Source: Mycoemilia scoparia
Taxonomy: Eukaryota; Kickxellomycota; Kickxellomycetes; Kickxellales; Kickxellaceae
Direction of reading: 5' to 3'
Length of the DNA stretch: 54,203 nt
Assembly: GCA_027575805.1 (NCBI GenBank)
Contig: JANBPU010000059.1
Span: 1 to 54,203, forward strand
Part shown: positions 1-12,108 of the stretch, piece after piece
Position numbering within the stretch: the first letter of the stretch is position 1
Layout of the letters: each line of letters starts with the position of its first letter
Position numbers and translations under genes: made by a program
Notes under the pieces: generated by a model
Databases searched by the model: none
Seen by the model: only the letters and a program-made list of their open reading frames with translations
Told to the model about the DNA's origin: nothing

Positions 1-944
1 AGGTTGCAAGTATGAGCCTGCCAAAGCCAGTGCATAGGCTTTACTTTCAAGCGTGATTCCATATTTTTGAACTCAACGTTGGAGATAAAGTTTGTAGAAA
101 TGGTCTATTTAGGTGATACCTTAGTTAGCAGCTATTTAATTTTTTATCGTTGTGTCAGAGACAACATTTCCCGGGGCTATGGTGTATCTGGTAAAGATGT
201 TTTGAGATCATTTTTTTAACCAAACATCTTTTAAACTGTGTCCAATAGCCCTATCTTGTATTGCCATTACAATTGTATCATTATTGTAATTCGTTGTGGT
301 ACATTAAAAGTCGAAACTATTGATATGTACCATATTGCTAATTCTAAAAACAGTGAGATCTCACTGTGATTATTAACAGAATACAAATAAGTTGATCTTT
401 ATATATGCTTTTCTAGGACTCTTTTGTTCAAGATAAAGTATAATTCAATCTTGTTAAATTCATTTATAGTTGTATAATAACAAATTCATACATCCATTGC
501 TTGGGTCACTGTAAAGACAATTTTAGTGCATGTAGCTTTTAATTTTAATACTCAGCACTCAAAAGTCCAATTTTTCCATATTTATATTCAATCTATATAC
601 TATGAGTACAAATTATGTTCTTTTAAGCAACTACAAAAGCTCGCGAACTAGATGTATTAGTATTCTGTTATAGTACGTTTCAAAGTCTATTTAAACATTT
701 TAATGATACATTCTCCATGTCACAAGTATGATTTTCAAAAAACGGTCTAGATATGGGTTTCCCCCTTTAAACACTGCTTGGACAGCTGATGGTTTCAACA
801 TCACATTTTTTGTGATCATGACACACTTAAGTGGCAATGTTAACTTTACCATAACATAGTCACATTTCCTTTCATTCTCTTATACATTAGCATTGCTCCT
901 AGTGCAACACATAATTTCGTATACTTTTTCCAAACCCTATCCTG
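1..944. other. A+T-rich spacer, no gene seen
   Basis: No open frame, splice-bounded exon or RNA gene is supported here. The sequence is A+T-rich and ends at the start codon of the FAS1-domain gene, so its last part is presumably that gene's promoter and 5' UTR (inference). Confidence 0.5.
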
Positions 945-3900
945 ATGCAAACAATTTACCTCGACACGAATTCCAGAAAGCGGCCAAAAACTACCAGTCG
1001 TTGTGCACACTTTCATTACATTTTTATTGCATTATGGCTCTTGTTTCTTGGGCCTGCGCATAATACCCTAGCACAATACAGCAGCCCCACAGGCACTACC
1101 AATACCGAAAACCTAGACACCACAAGGCTAGGCCCACCAAAAGAAATAAATACAATTGGAGTGTTGCAAGAAGCCGATGATAAGGCTGGCGCGAAGACTA
1201 GGACAACATTTATCGACGTTTTGTCCCAGCATTCAGAATTTACAAGACTTATAGGACTGTTACAAAGACTCCAGCTGATTTTGCCACTCAACAGCCTGCA
1301 GAATGTGACATTTTTTGCTCCTACAAACCAGGCAATAGAAGAGTACGAAAAGAGTTTGATGACTCTAGTTCATGCGAGAGGATGGGGGTGGCACTGGCCA
1401 TGGTGGCCTGGCGGAGGCAATGACAAGCCCACGAGCAGTGATGGCGATGGTGGCGAACCAGAAGACCCTTTGCCACAAACTGGGCTAGAATACCATGGAA
1501 TCACAGATATCCAGATGTGGTATCACATAGTTATTGATGGTATTTATTATAGACACAGTATGATCGAGGGTCTAGTGGTGCAAACAGGCAGTCTCTGGCG
1601 ACCCTACACAAATTCTACAAACTCAACATTCGACACTGGGCGTTCAGGTGTATATTTGCACGTCGCGGGAACACGAGAGCCATTCGGCACTGATCGTATA
1701 GTCGTTGGAAATGGGGCAAGAGTTCTCAAAAGCGATCTTAATTGCACTAGTGGTGTAATACACATGGTAGACAAGGTGTTGACTCTGCCGCCATCCATCC
1801 GCCACATCTTGGCTTCAAAAAAGCTGTACCCAGGCCTTACAACTAATGGAGATCCGACTAGTGAAGAGCCGATCGAGTCCTTCAGTTATATGTTGCAGCT
1901 ATTGAAGCTTTCGGGTTGGGACAAGCAGGTTCTCGGTGCCAGCTTTATGGAAATGGGATTCTATGACATTGATCCTCCGCTTCCTAAGCTGCCATCAGAT
2001 AATGACACTCTAACTTCCACATTCACGCTATTTGCTGTCAGCGACCGAGGGTTTGAGCAGCAATTTAGTCCTATCGAGAGGGCATATCTTTTCCGTGGCC
2101 TTTTGAACGCGGGCAATTTTGCCAGCATAAGGCAAATGGTGCTGAATGATATACATGCCGTCGCTGGAAACCATATTATTAATGGTAGCCTCAGCATAAA
2201 CCGCCTTGGCAGACAAAACAGAAATGAGACTACTTTTAAAGGTTAGCTGCTGCCTGCGTAGTGTTTGTATTAACAATTCTGCTTTATGACTGTGAGCTAA
2301 ATATGTGCTGCTGCATTTTTATATAGTCAAAACGTTCAATGGACAAGAGCTGGTGCTCAAGTTGCCCAGGGGCGAAGGAGGCAATCTCACAGCCGCAACC
2401 CAGGCTAGCGTTGCTGGAGTGCCCATAGTTTATGCAGACAGCTTGGCTTATGATGGTAAGTCAGTCGACCTTGCTCTTGGCTTTTTTCGCTATTCTCTAC
2501 ACTTTACACACATTTACTTGAAAAGCAGCGACGGCAGCAATGGCAAACTTTTTTTCAGAATTTCTCGTTCTCTCTTTCTTGCTAATTTGTTCTCTTTTCT
2601 TGGAAGTCAAGGGAGAAATTGATTCTAGTACAAATGCTGACATGCTGCCTGTTTCTGTAGGTGTCGTACACATGGTTGAAAAGCCTCTGGTACCAGCTAC
2701 GTTAGAAATGACGCCATACAAGTACTTGGTGGGCGTAAATGCGACCAAGTTCATTCACCTTTTTGAAAGCGTTGGGCTGAAGAATATTATAGATGGGTCA
2801 GAGCCCCAGAGAGAGCAGACGTTGCTTGTTCCGACCAACCGTGCCATGGACCAAGCATTCCCTGAAGAATCGGAAGATGATAGTGGTGATATCAGCAAAG
2901 GCGATGGTACCAGTGAGAGCCAAGAGAAAGACATGGGCGTCTTTGAGGGAGATCCAATAAAGAATGCACATAAACATTGGGCACTCTACCACGTTATACG
3001 GGGCCAATATGACATTGAGGACATGAAAGACGGCCTGCTATTAAAATCAGAACTCACTCTTAGTAGTATGCGGTTCCATCCTCAGGTCGTAAAGGTCAGC
3101 AACAATGATAATAGCCACCACGAGTCCCACGCGCAGCGCCTCATCTTCAATGACAACGCTGCGAGCGTCCTCCCAGACCCAGTGAAAATCGGCAACACAA
3201 CGATATACCTTATATCAGGCCCAATGCCACCACCATCGCCAGTCATACCATCGCTCATTTCAGACTTGACTCAGGCCTTGTTTGTTGCTGCAATGGGAGC
3301 ATCGGGGACAGCTGATGAGATTTCTGCCCAGAAAGGAGTTACCGTCTTGGTACCGGGAAACGACCAGTTTGCCGCGCTTGGGTTGCTGTGGTCATACCTC
3401 TCTTTGCCCAATGATCGAGAGGCGCGCGAAGATCTTTCTAGGGTGATAAAATCACACGTTCTTAAAGGCCTGGTTTACAGCAACAGCTTTGACGAGCTCG
3501 ACACTGATATGATATCATCCCCTACACTCAACGGAGATATAATGGTCAGGCTGACTAGGCTTGAGGACGGCTCAGTTCGTGCCACTGCAGTCGACAAAGA
3601 CTCCGGCAAGGGTGAGAGAGAGGATGCATCACTCAGCATCAGCATTGGCAAAGACGAATCGGAGTCGAAGCCCGTGGTTCTACAGGACGGTCTGCTCCAA
3701 TCTGGCGTATCCCACAGGATTGAAGAAGGCGTCCTTGTCCCACCCAACGTGCACATCACGACAAAGAAGCTTCTAAAGGGTATGAAGGCAGACTCGTATC
3801 TGGGCCTGCTTGAGCACTTTGGCCTTCTTGGGGTTCTAGATAACACGCTTGGAAAGGAGGAGGTTCTTGCCAGGGCAAGCGGGGATCCCAAAGACCAGCC

Positions 3901-4552
3901 AACCGCTGCCGGCTACTCCCTCCTAGTGCCCAACGACAAAGCATGGTGGGACATACCAGCCTACCGTGAGTTTGTTCGCCGCCAGCATGAGGAATTTATT
4001 CCCTCGCTGGAAATGCAGAGCGTGAATGAGGATGCAGACAATCCATGGCGTAACAAGTCGCAGGCAGCTCTTGAACTATACCTGAATCAGACAATACGCC
4101 TGCACGTCATCCCCATATACAACCACAAAGGATCGGATGGCAAAGGCGACCCTACAATACCGACATTCAAGCTGTCAGACAGACAGCACTACCCAACCCT
4201 GCTGGGAGACATCGAAATACTTGTTCATGAGTACTCACAAGGAAAATTTTCGCTACAGCTGTACGATCCCCTCATATCAACTTTCCCCAATAGCCCATTT
4301 AGGATTCCACCATACCTTTTCTTGGCAACAATCATGCGGGGCAGCAACTGTGAGACTGGCGGTGTGTTCGAGCTCGATGTGGTGCTTCCTGTCCCCGACA
4401 CCCTGCCTGACTCCGCCAAACACGGATGGCGATCGGTGCTGTGGAGCGGGCTGGTCTGGGTTCTGAGCATAGGTTTAACTGCCGCGTTGGCATCAACGTT
4501 TGGATACTGGCTGCATCAGTGGCGCCGGCAGGATGGCTACGAGCCCCTATAA
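945..4552 (+). CDS. FAS1 (fasciclin) multidomain type I membrane protein
   Basis: Three exons, 945-2241, 2327-2455 and 2661-4552, give about 1105 aa. Introns begin GTTAGC and GTAAGT and end ATAG and GTAG. The second junction rebuilds a FAS1 end motif (DG/VVHMVEKPLVP). Residues about 20-44 form a hydrophobic signal segment. About five FAS1-like units follow, each with a T-F-F-A-P-T-N-like strand (FFAPTN, LFAVSD, LLVPTN, VLVPGN, LLVPND) and three with a G-V-x-H-M/R-x-x-x-x-L-x-P end. Many NxS/T sites fit a luminal or extracellular domain. Unit 1 has an inserted Trp/Gly-rich loop near residues 145-165. A C-terminal transmembrane helix is followed by a short basic tail (RRQDGYEPL). The arrangement resembles fission yeast Fsc1, a vacuolar-membrane FAS1 protein linked to autophagosome fusion; that role is inference. 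The family is confident, the exact function is not. Confidence 0.88.
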
Positions 4553-5340
4553 CATGTATCAATAGTAGCTGCCAGACAAGCACCAGCATCTCTGTAATTT
4601 ATCACCTTTTATATATCTTTTACAATGATTTTGCGGCCGAAATGGCCACTAGCGACACGTAGAGCACACAAGCGTGGCCGTACATTTAGTGTCCAGGCTC
4701 CAATGTTGCAATTTTCTAATCTGAGCGCATTATTATGCACCATCACGCCCTTGTTGTTGATTTTTAATAGAAGCACTTGTACCATCAAAGCATCATTCAC
4801 GCAGCTCGTCTTTGAGGCGTGCAAAATGTAAGCAACCTTTAGTGCTAGGTGCATGTATGGACAATCCCGTGTGAAGCCAGCATTGGGAAATTCTGATTGT
4901 TCAAGGATTTATCATTATCTACTTGTGGAACCTGTGCCTGGGGTGAAGGCTCCGATTTTGGGCCTATCGGCCGGCTAAAAATGTCAAACACTGCTGTGAG
5001 TTGATAATGGTGTCTTTGGCACCTGGAATTGACATGTGCTAGCGCAGCAAATTCTGGGCTTTGGCTTCATTCGAAAAGCCCAATAAAAAAAGCACATGGG
5101 CTGCTCAACGCCTAAATACCAAGAGCTCTGCAACTAAAGGGTTTGGCCGGATGCTCTTTATCTCCTTCAAACACTTGTCTTCCTATTTGTTCCAATCTAT
5201 TATTTATTCGTATATATATTGTCAGCTACCTTCTCTAGGGCTGTGAATATCTCCCCTCAATACAGCTATACTTCAATCGAGCGCCCTACGGCACAGTCTC
5301 TCTACAACGCCCAGGAGCTCTTTGAATTTGCTCGTTTGCA
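4553..5340. other. Spacer between FAS1 gene and DGAT1 gene
   Basis: About 790 bases without a supportable gene. It holds the 3' UTR of the FAS1 gene and the promoter of the DGAT1-like gene. Short frames on both strands have no recognisable motif and no splice-linked partner. Confidence 0.5.
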
Positions 5341-7490
5341 ATGTCCACCTACAAAACAGAAAGTAAGGGGAGCCATGCCATATTTCACATGATATTGCAT
5401 ACGCAGTCTTGGGCAGAACCATGCTCTAGGGTCCATTCGCGTCCGTTTGCTGAATACACATACCTTGTTTTCTTTTATTTCTGTAGGCAAGATCAGTAGT
5501 GCTGGGAGCACGCTATCTGGGCTCGCCTCCGTCCATAAAGAGCAGGACCGCAAGTCGAAATACTCTGAAAAGAACACGAGTGGCAAGTACGAAACAAGCA
5601 GCGTCGATGACTCTACGCTTCCACCGTCTCCCCAGTCCTTGGATCATAGCCCAGACGCCCTTGGCGAAGAAAGCAGGGGAGACTATTTTGATCCTCAAAG
5701 CGGCAGTAACTGCAGTAGTCCGGGGTCGTTGTCAAGCTCGTCGTCGACTACCAGTCGCCATATTCGGCGGCTGAGCTTGTCGCCTACCCCCACACCCCCA
5801 CCAGCAGCAGTAAGCGAGGCCAAAGCCAGCCATGAAGCCAAAGCCTCAAAAAGGCCCAAGAAGCCATATCCCCAGGCTACAGTGATTCATAGCAAGGTTC
5901 AAATATCCGTGCTGGATAAGGAGGCACGCGCCATTAGTTACCATGGGTTGATCAACTTTGCCTGTAAGTAGCCATGAATCGAGACTCTAATTCTTCATAG
6001 TCACACGTCTAAAATTTGGTACTAATCACTTTTATTGGGCTGCTGATCGGCCACATGCATATACACCCGATTTAGTGCTTTTGCTGAGCGGAACCATCAT
6101 TAGGCTCGGACTAGAAAACTACCTGAAGTATGGCATCCTGGTGCACTTTCCGTGGAATCTTTTTGCTGACAAGGACTGGAAATATGTGTTTAGCCTGTTT
6201 GCTATGGTCGGCACATGCCTTGCCTTTGGCTACCGTATCGAAAAGTATGCGAGTGTAACGGCAGTAGCCAGGACCACAGCGATCACCACCAAACCCTCCA
6301 AAAGGCAACAAAAAGCCATACCCTACGACGCGCTTGACCACACTGTAATGAGAATTCATGCCATCAACCTTCTCACGGTGCTGCTTGTCCCATCCTTTGT
6401 GACGTTTTATATGATATACAACCCACTTCTGGGCACCATAGCAATGACGGCGTCCTGCCTGGCCTTCCTTAAACTGTATTCATGGGCCGCAACCAATTTG
6501 GATCTGCGACGTGCTTACAGACTTGGGGACGACGCATTCTCCAAAGACCCGCTCATGCATTCTAGTATGCAGGGCCTGACTGTGGTTTATTTGAAAGACC
6601 GCCAAGCCCGACCAAAGCACGGGGACTCCGCCAGTGCTCAAGGCAATGAAAAGCAGAAGCTTTCGATTCCTACTGCCCGCGCCGACGCCGTTGTCAATCC
6701 CAGCAATGCCGTGCTATACAAGGTGAAATACCCCAACAATATAACAGCAAAGAATTTTTCCTATTTTTTGGCAGCACCAACTCTGTGCTACCAGCCCTCG
6801 TACCCCTGCCAAGTTGGGCCAATTCGAAAGAAGTTTGTTGCCAAGCGATTGACAGAGCTGTGCCTCATCATGGTGGCCCTATACATCCTGATATATCAGT
6901 ATGCACTTCCCACCCTAACAAACTCTATCAGAGCCATGGATGAGAACAATGCTGCCTGGATATCAGAGCGGGTGTTAAAGCTCAGCGTCATTAGCGCGAC
7001 GTTTTGGATTCTTGGGTTCTATGCCCTTTTCCACTCTCTTCTTAATTTAGTGGCAGAACTTCTGAGGTTTGCCGATCGGACATTTTACCTAGATTGGTGG
7101 AACAGCGTTGATCTCGGTGCATACTGGAAGGAGTGGAATCTCCCAGTCCACTACTTTTGCAAAAGGCACATACTGATGCCCCTAACCAGCCCGCCATTCA
7201 ACATGTCAACAAAGGTTGGTGTAATGGTGACGTTTTTAATATCGGCCATAATGCACGAGCTGCTCATTGGCGTGCCTACACACTCGATCAAAGGATATTC
7301 CTTTGTAGGAATGCTGATGCAGGTTCCCCTGATATACCTGACCCATACCCTGGTAAAATGGCGAGGCGAGGAAAGCGGACTAGGGAACATGGTGTTCTGG
7401 GTCAGCTTCTGCATAGTTGGCCAGCCCTTCCTTGTCGTCAGATATTATTACGACTGGATGAAAAATGTCTATCCAGAAATGAACCCATGA
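5341..7490 (+). CDS. DGAT1: Diacylglycerol O-acyltransferase 1 (MBOAT/DGAT1-type)
   Basis: Exons 5341-5362, 5487-5963 and 6076-7490 give about 637 aa. The first exon is only 22 nt (MSTYKTE plus one base). The second junction restores the first membrane segment with RLGLENYLKYG, typical of DGAT1/ACAT enzymes. The polar N-terminal region is Ser/Pro-rich, followed by multiple hydrophobic helices. Diagnostic sequences are the YP-N-T-KNF-YFLAAPTLCYQPSYP block, the FYLDWWN motif (FYxDWWN), the W-N-L-P-V-H block and the membrane-embedded His in MHELLIGVP near residue 560. The last 120 residues (VGQPFLVVRYYYDWM) track plant and animal DGAT1 better than yeast sterol acyltransferases, so triacylglycerol synthesis from diacylglycerol and acyl-CoA in the ER is the likely reaction. 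A sterol O-acyltransferase role cannot be excluded without a tree. Confidence 0.9.
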
Positions 7491-7612
7491 TTTTTCTGTG
7501 ATACGTCTATAAAATATCGTCCTTTTTTAGTACATTTATTTATTTTATACTCCTTTTAATGCTTGTTTATAACAATACGGTCAAAATTCATAAGGGGCCT
7601 GGGCAAAAATGA

Positions 7613-7710
7613 GTCCTGGGAATTGCATATGGAATGACTTGTCATTGGGCTAAAATCTGAGGACCTATTTCTGTATACCATACATATTTGACTGCCAGTA
7701 AATCCCGCCA
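7613..7710 (-). repeat. 125-bp dispersed repeat, copy 2 (diverged)
   Basis: Read on the minus strand it matches, with changes, the neighbouring copy at 7722-7846 and the copies near 23.6 and 49.5 kb. Shared words are TCCTCAGATTTTAGCCCAAT and GGGATTTACTGGCAGTCAA. It lies between the convergent DGAT1 and RBR ligase genes. No protein frame is kept. Confidence 0.65.
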
Positions 7711-7721
7711 GATGGCTATAA

Positions 7722-7846
7722 TTTACAAGGCCTTAGACAAAGTGGTGGCTCCCAGGAGTTGCGTATTAAATGGCTGATGACTGGGCCAAAATCTCAGAAC
7801 CCATTTCTGTCTATTTCATGCCTGATCCCCAGAGAAAATCTTGCCA
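7722..7846 (-). repeat. 125-bp dispersed repeat, copy 1
   Basis: Minus-strand sequence with the words AGATTTTCTCTGGGGATCA, GAAATAGACAGAAATGG, TTTTGGCCCAGTCATCAGCC and TTTGTCTAAGGCCTTGTAA, all recurring at 23594-23720 and mostly at 49527-49625. With 7613-7710 it forms a head-to-tail pair. Together they fill most of the 440-bp space between the two convergent genes. Confidence 0.7.
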
Positions 7847-7929
7847 TTTGTAGAAGTAAAGTCACTATATACAAGCAAAGTCTATGAAAGCGCAACAAAA
7901 TGTAGAAATGAAAGCTTTTGAAAACCGTA

Positions 7930-9498
7930 TTATGTGACCTCGTTCTCTTCATCAACAGACTCGATTCCGCTGAACAGCAAGCGATAACATGGCGAATATT
8001 GAGAGTTAAAGTGGGAATACGGATCATTTTGGGATAAATACTCTCCACAGACATAACAGAAGTGAGTTCCACATGAATAGCACTTCATGTGGTTACACCC
8101 ATCCGACTTTACAATGGCCAGATCGCAGCTTGGGCAAGAAGTTGCAAACGCCTTTACCCATTCCTGGTTCTGCTTGTTTTCCACAAATTCTCGCTCCAAC
8201 TTCTCCAAAACCCTCTTTCCATGCCTCAATTCTAACTCCTTTATAGTATTTTGGCTGTCATTTTCTTTCGCATCCATATATTTCTTGATCATCGCCTCTC
8301 TGTCATTAATTCTGCATGGAATGTGTTCCCCATGCCATGTCATTGAGCAAAAAGAGCAAAAAGCAAAGCTGCAGGTTTGACAAATTGCTAGTTTGTATAT
8401 GTCTTTATCTCGGGTTGCAGGGTTTTGACAGCTTGTAATTGGGCACCATGTTCTTGAAGGATCGTGATCTACCTGGTGTTTTTCTAGGAGATTGCGATAC
8501 TGGTCTGCCGCTGCACTGCCAGCGAGATCAGCCATGTCTTTAAATGGAACATAAGGAGCCTGTTCTTCTTTATTCCGGCATTCGCTGTGTGGGCAACAAA
8601 CTGCTTCTACCATTCCGTCTTTGATCAATACCTTGTAGTAATTACATAAACAAGCCTTGCAAAACACGTGGTTGCAATGATCAAATTTGTAGCAATATAG
8701 ACCCAGTTTTGTTTCCATACAGATCGAGCACTTGTACTCTTCTTTTTGAAACTCTTGGTTTTTCATGTATTGGTCATAGGCAATACAAAATTCATATCCG
8801 CTGTTTGGAATTGTATCTAGCAATGAAATCCATTCCTTTGTGCCTTTTTGGTATTTTTCTGATGCAGTTTCTGTGTATACATTATCTAAATAGGTATTTA
8901 GACAATGTTGTGTAAAAATGTTTTATATGCCAATGTGTGCTTGTTTATATATATATATATATTATAGTTACCTTTAGCCAAATTTAAACCATCCAAGTCC
9001 AATATGCTTTTCAATTCATATCGTATGACATCTGAATAGGTTTCAAGTATCTGACCGACAAAGAATTCATCGCCGTCATTAGTGAGAGTGCTTAGGTGGT
9101 CTTTTATGACATTTAAATCGTGTATTTCTAGCCAGTTCGATTTGACATCGAAACGATGATGTTTGTCTGATGTTTCTCCATGACCAAACTCAAACATCAA
9201 AAAGATAGGAGGCAAGTGGCAAATAGTGGTCTGCCTTTTGGGGGAATTGGGATTTATTATTACAATATTTTGGCCACACAAGTCAGGGTATACACACAAG
9301 TATCCCTCCCAGAGCTTTCCACTATTTTCGTAATGAAAATCGTCTTCGTAAATAGTCTATACTATCAATATTTTAATACCAATAAGACATTTCATATAAA
9401 GTAATGACTATTCATTTAATAAATGTTTTGTTAATCACTTTTAGAGCATAAAATTCGTCCTCAAGAGCGTTCGAGTCGATCAAAACATCTCTTTCCAT
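7930..9498 (-). CDS. RBR-type E3 ubiquitin ligase (RWD-RING-IBR-RING, RNF14/ITT1-like)
   Basis: Minus-strand exons 9439-9498, 8972-9356 and 7930-8885 give about 466 aa. Exon 1 (20 codons) ends ALEDEFYALK and joins TIYEDDF, the RWD signature. The donor there is GTGATT, weaker than usual, but the junction is exact. The RWD domain covers about residues 10-150. RING1 starts CSICMETKLG near residue 200 with H-x-F-C-x-x-C. The IBR follows with CPITSCQNPA and CSFAFCSFCSMTWH. RING2 is CPSCDLAIVKSDGCNHMKC near residue 400, where the Cys of GCNHM is the expected thioester acceptor, as known for RBR ligases. Intron 2 holds an (AT)n run. RWD plus RBR identifies the RNF14/Itt1 class, linked elsewhere to translation quality control. 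Substrates here are unknown. Confidence 0.92.
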
Positions 9499-9910
9499 TT
9501 TTAAAATATGATAAATCAGATCCGTATTATAAATAGGTATAAAAGTCTTTTAGGCACCATTTTATATATAATTATTTTACCAAAATTCAACTATAAAATA
9601 TAAACTATGGGTTTTGATATTTTAGTGGGGAAAGGGCAAAAATAATAACCCAGTCTATACAGTAATAATCTAATGTTTATTCTAAATAAAACTACCTTCC
9701 AAATTTATATTTATATTTATATTTACCATTAGAACATGATTTATTATTGAATTATGGACGAATGTGTTATATTGCTATGTATACATTGGAAAGCCTTGGA
9801 CGTCGCATTTTAAACTTCTCTGGAAGATCTGTGGCTTGTCGTACTGATGTCATGTATAAGCTATAGTCATTTTACTATGGGTTAAAAGAGAATGCTCTAC
9901 TTGTTATATG

Positions 9911-10008
9911 AATCATAATTTTTGAAGGGAGAATATTTATAGGAGCAATCACAGCCAAATAAATGTCCAGTTTTACTAGTAAACTTTCACCCTTTAAAAA
10001 TTATGATC
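9911..10008 (+). mobile_element. MITE-like element, subfamily B, copy 1
   Basis: Terminal inverted repeats ATCATAATTTTTGAAGGG and CCCTTTAAAAATTATGAT bound an interior with ATTTATAGGAGCAATCACAG and GTCCAGTTTTACTAGTAAAC, shared with the copy at 49345. TATATG flanks both sides (9905-9910 and 10009-10014), a possible target-site duplication. It has no coding capacity. Confidence 0.75.
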
Positions 10009-10329
10009 TATATGGAGAAAAGTGATCCATTGTCTTTTCCCACATTATTTGAATTATCCTTGTAAATATTAGCTACAATCCGCCAAATGGCCGTTTCAAG
10101 ATGTTTCTTCATCCTACAAATATATGGAGAGCATAAATCGGCTGGTTAGTTTTGGTTTTTTGGTCTTGTGTATTATTGATCCCCCATCTATTCAAACCTA
10201 TTGTTAAAGTTATAGATAGATACATATACAATGTCCGTTATCTTTACTGCCAATGGCCCATTAAGCTTTTATACATCCGAATGTATCTATACGTACTTTT
10301 TTATGATTGGCGAAATATGGCTATATAGA

Positions 10330-10426
10330 ACATAATTTTTGAGGAGTTCTTTTGGTGGCTGCCAACGATTATAGGGGGCGATCCCAGTCGGTTAACAAAT
10401 GCTAGTCATCCTTCATAAACTGTCGC
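10330..10426 (+). mobile_element. MITE-like element, subfamily B, degraded copy 2
   Basis: Left end CATAATTTTTGAGG and core GATTATAGGGGGCGATCCCAG match subfamily B. The right end (ATCCTTCATAAACTG) is degraded. It abuts copy 3. Confidence 0.5.
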
Positions 10427-10431
10427 CCATA

Positions 10432-10521
10432 TGGATCATAATTTTTGAAGTGAGAATGGTTATAGGGGAAATCCCAGCCAAATGAGCGACTCTATAGCCC
10501 TTCAAAAATAACTACTACCCA
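10432..10521 (+). mobile_element. MITE-like element, subfamily B, copy 3
   Basis: Left end ATCATAATTTTTGAAG, core GGTTATAGGGGAAATCCCAG, right end GCCCTTCAAAAATAACTAC. The core and right end recur almost unchanged at 11265-11331. Confidence 0.65.
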
Positions 10522-10561
10522 TATTGTAAAGATACACCCCAATCTTCAAATCTTTTTATGT

Positions 10562-10822
10562 ATGTATCGGCTATTCACAGCAACCTTTTACTTAAGCATG
10601 CACAAACCACACACTGCGCTCAACTACAAAAGAGCCATTAGAAGACTGAACGTACTTAAATTTGCAGATACCACTGTTAAGTATGTGCATCTTTACAAAA
10701 GCACCAACGACATTGCCTTTTCCAATAAGCGAGCTTGATTTGAAGAGGCTGTTTCACTGGGTAAAGCAGAGAAACGTTACCAACAGAAGCACTATCTAGA
10801 TCTTTGTTTCTGCACATAAATG
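10562..10822 (+). pseudogene. Possible broken or very small reading frame
   Basis: An ATG at 10562 opens a 58-codon frame (MYRLFTATFYLSMHKPHTAL and onward) closed by TGA. The same frame then continues about 28 codons (FEEAVSLGKAEKRYQQ) to a TAA. The charged, amphipathic composition looks more protein-like than the surroundings. I recognise no family. It could be a decayed gene, a small gene with an unseen intron, or chance. Confidence 0.2.
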
Positions 10823-11250
10823 GCTGCAGCATATATTTTTCTTTGACTCAAGCGGAAAAGGGAAGGTAGCTGGATGTTGCTCTACAATAATATTTGTGTG
10901 GCATAGTTCTGGATGTATAATAGCGGGAGTGGTAGGCCGGAACATATGGTCTGTAGAAAAAATATGGCGAAAAAAGGGGGAGGTTCAGTGCACTGGTTGG
11001 CAACCTGTTTTTTGTGTTTAATTAGTGCAATTAAACCCGTTAAGGGGACTTATTCATGTATAAAAGTCACAAAATTATATATGGCCGAAGAAGACAAGCT
11101 TGGCCGTAGTATATGACAGAGTAGCGTCTCCTCTAGAAGGGTAGTGTCGGGACATTCCCTTGGATACCAGCCAACCATCACACAGACTCCAGCTAAAACG
11201 TATGGGCTATGGGCTGATTTGCAGGAAATGGGTGAGAATACCAATTTGTT

Positions 11251-11331
11251 TCCTTTTGGTGGTTAACAATTATAGGGACAATCCCAGCCAAATGAGTGAC
11301 TCTATAGCCCTTCAAAAACAACTACTACCCA
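11251..11331 (+). mobile_element. MITE-like fragment, subfamily B, copy 4
   Basis: Core AATTATAGGGACAATCCCAG and right end AGCCCTTCAAAAACAACTAC match copy 3. The left inverted repeat is missing, so this looks like a 5'-truncated or eroded copy. Confidence 0.5.
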
Positions 11332-12108
11332 TATGCTTTAGGTTTATATCAATTGGATATTGAACCAAAATATATCTGCAGAAATACCCACAGATTGTAA
11401 ATCCGGAAATATTTAATGGTGTGGGTGCGTGGTGGCAGTCCAAATTGTTGCAAAGCAATAAGGTGTTAACAAAAGCCTGCCATAAACAGGCTGCTTGGAG
11501 GAATGCGACATTGCCATTGCTAATATGGTTTAGCACAACACACACAATGATGTAAGCAATGTGATGGAATAAACCATTGTTCTTTTTATTTTTCATTCAG
11601 TAGTACAACATTCGCTCTCTTGTCTCACCATAGGAAAGGCCACACCACTCCCGCCCGCTACGCCAATATGAGATATGATACCATTGTCAGCCAGTCCACA
11701 GCTTCCAAACGTTTGTAGTTAATACCTCTGGCACACACACACTCACACATACACACATGAGGGAAATGATAAATATAAAGGTACATGGGAACAATGGCCA
11801 AGAGCAAAAAAGGCTTCAGCTAGATAAATTTGAAAGCTAAGCGAAAAGCCAACCACCGCCAATGACCACAGCTCCCGCATGGATGCTCGCCATTATTGCA
11901 GTCCTGCTTGCTAGAATAGCTGCTGTGGTGTGCTACTATGCTGTGGCCATGAATGTGCACGCCCAGGAAATATAGCTTCTGCTAATAACAGCCTGTGGTC
12001 CAGTTTGCTTATAAACACTCCCTAGCCCGGCTGCTCTTCCTTGCATTCCCTTTATCATTAGTTTTATTCTCTTGCAGCCATTAGCTATCGCGCATATATT
12101 CATACGCC

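Larger units (their letters stand above)
9499..12108. other. Divergent spacer with MITE cluster
   Basis: About 2.6 kb between the divergent RBR ligase gene and the orphan gene at 12.1 kb. It contains four related MITE-like copies (9911-10008, 10330-10426, 10432-10521, 11251-11331) and a possible broken frame at 10562-10822. The rest shows only A+T-rich sequence and short CA runs (near 11740). Confidence 0.6.
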
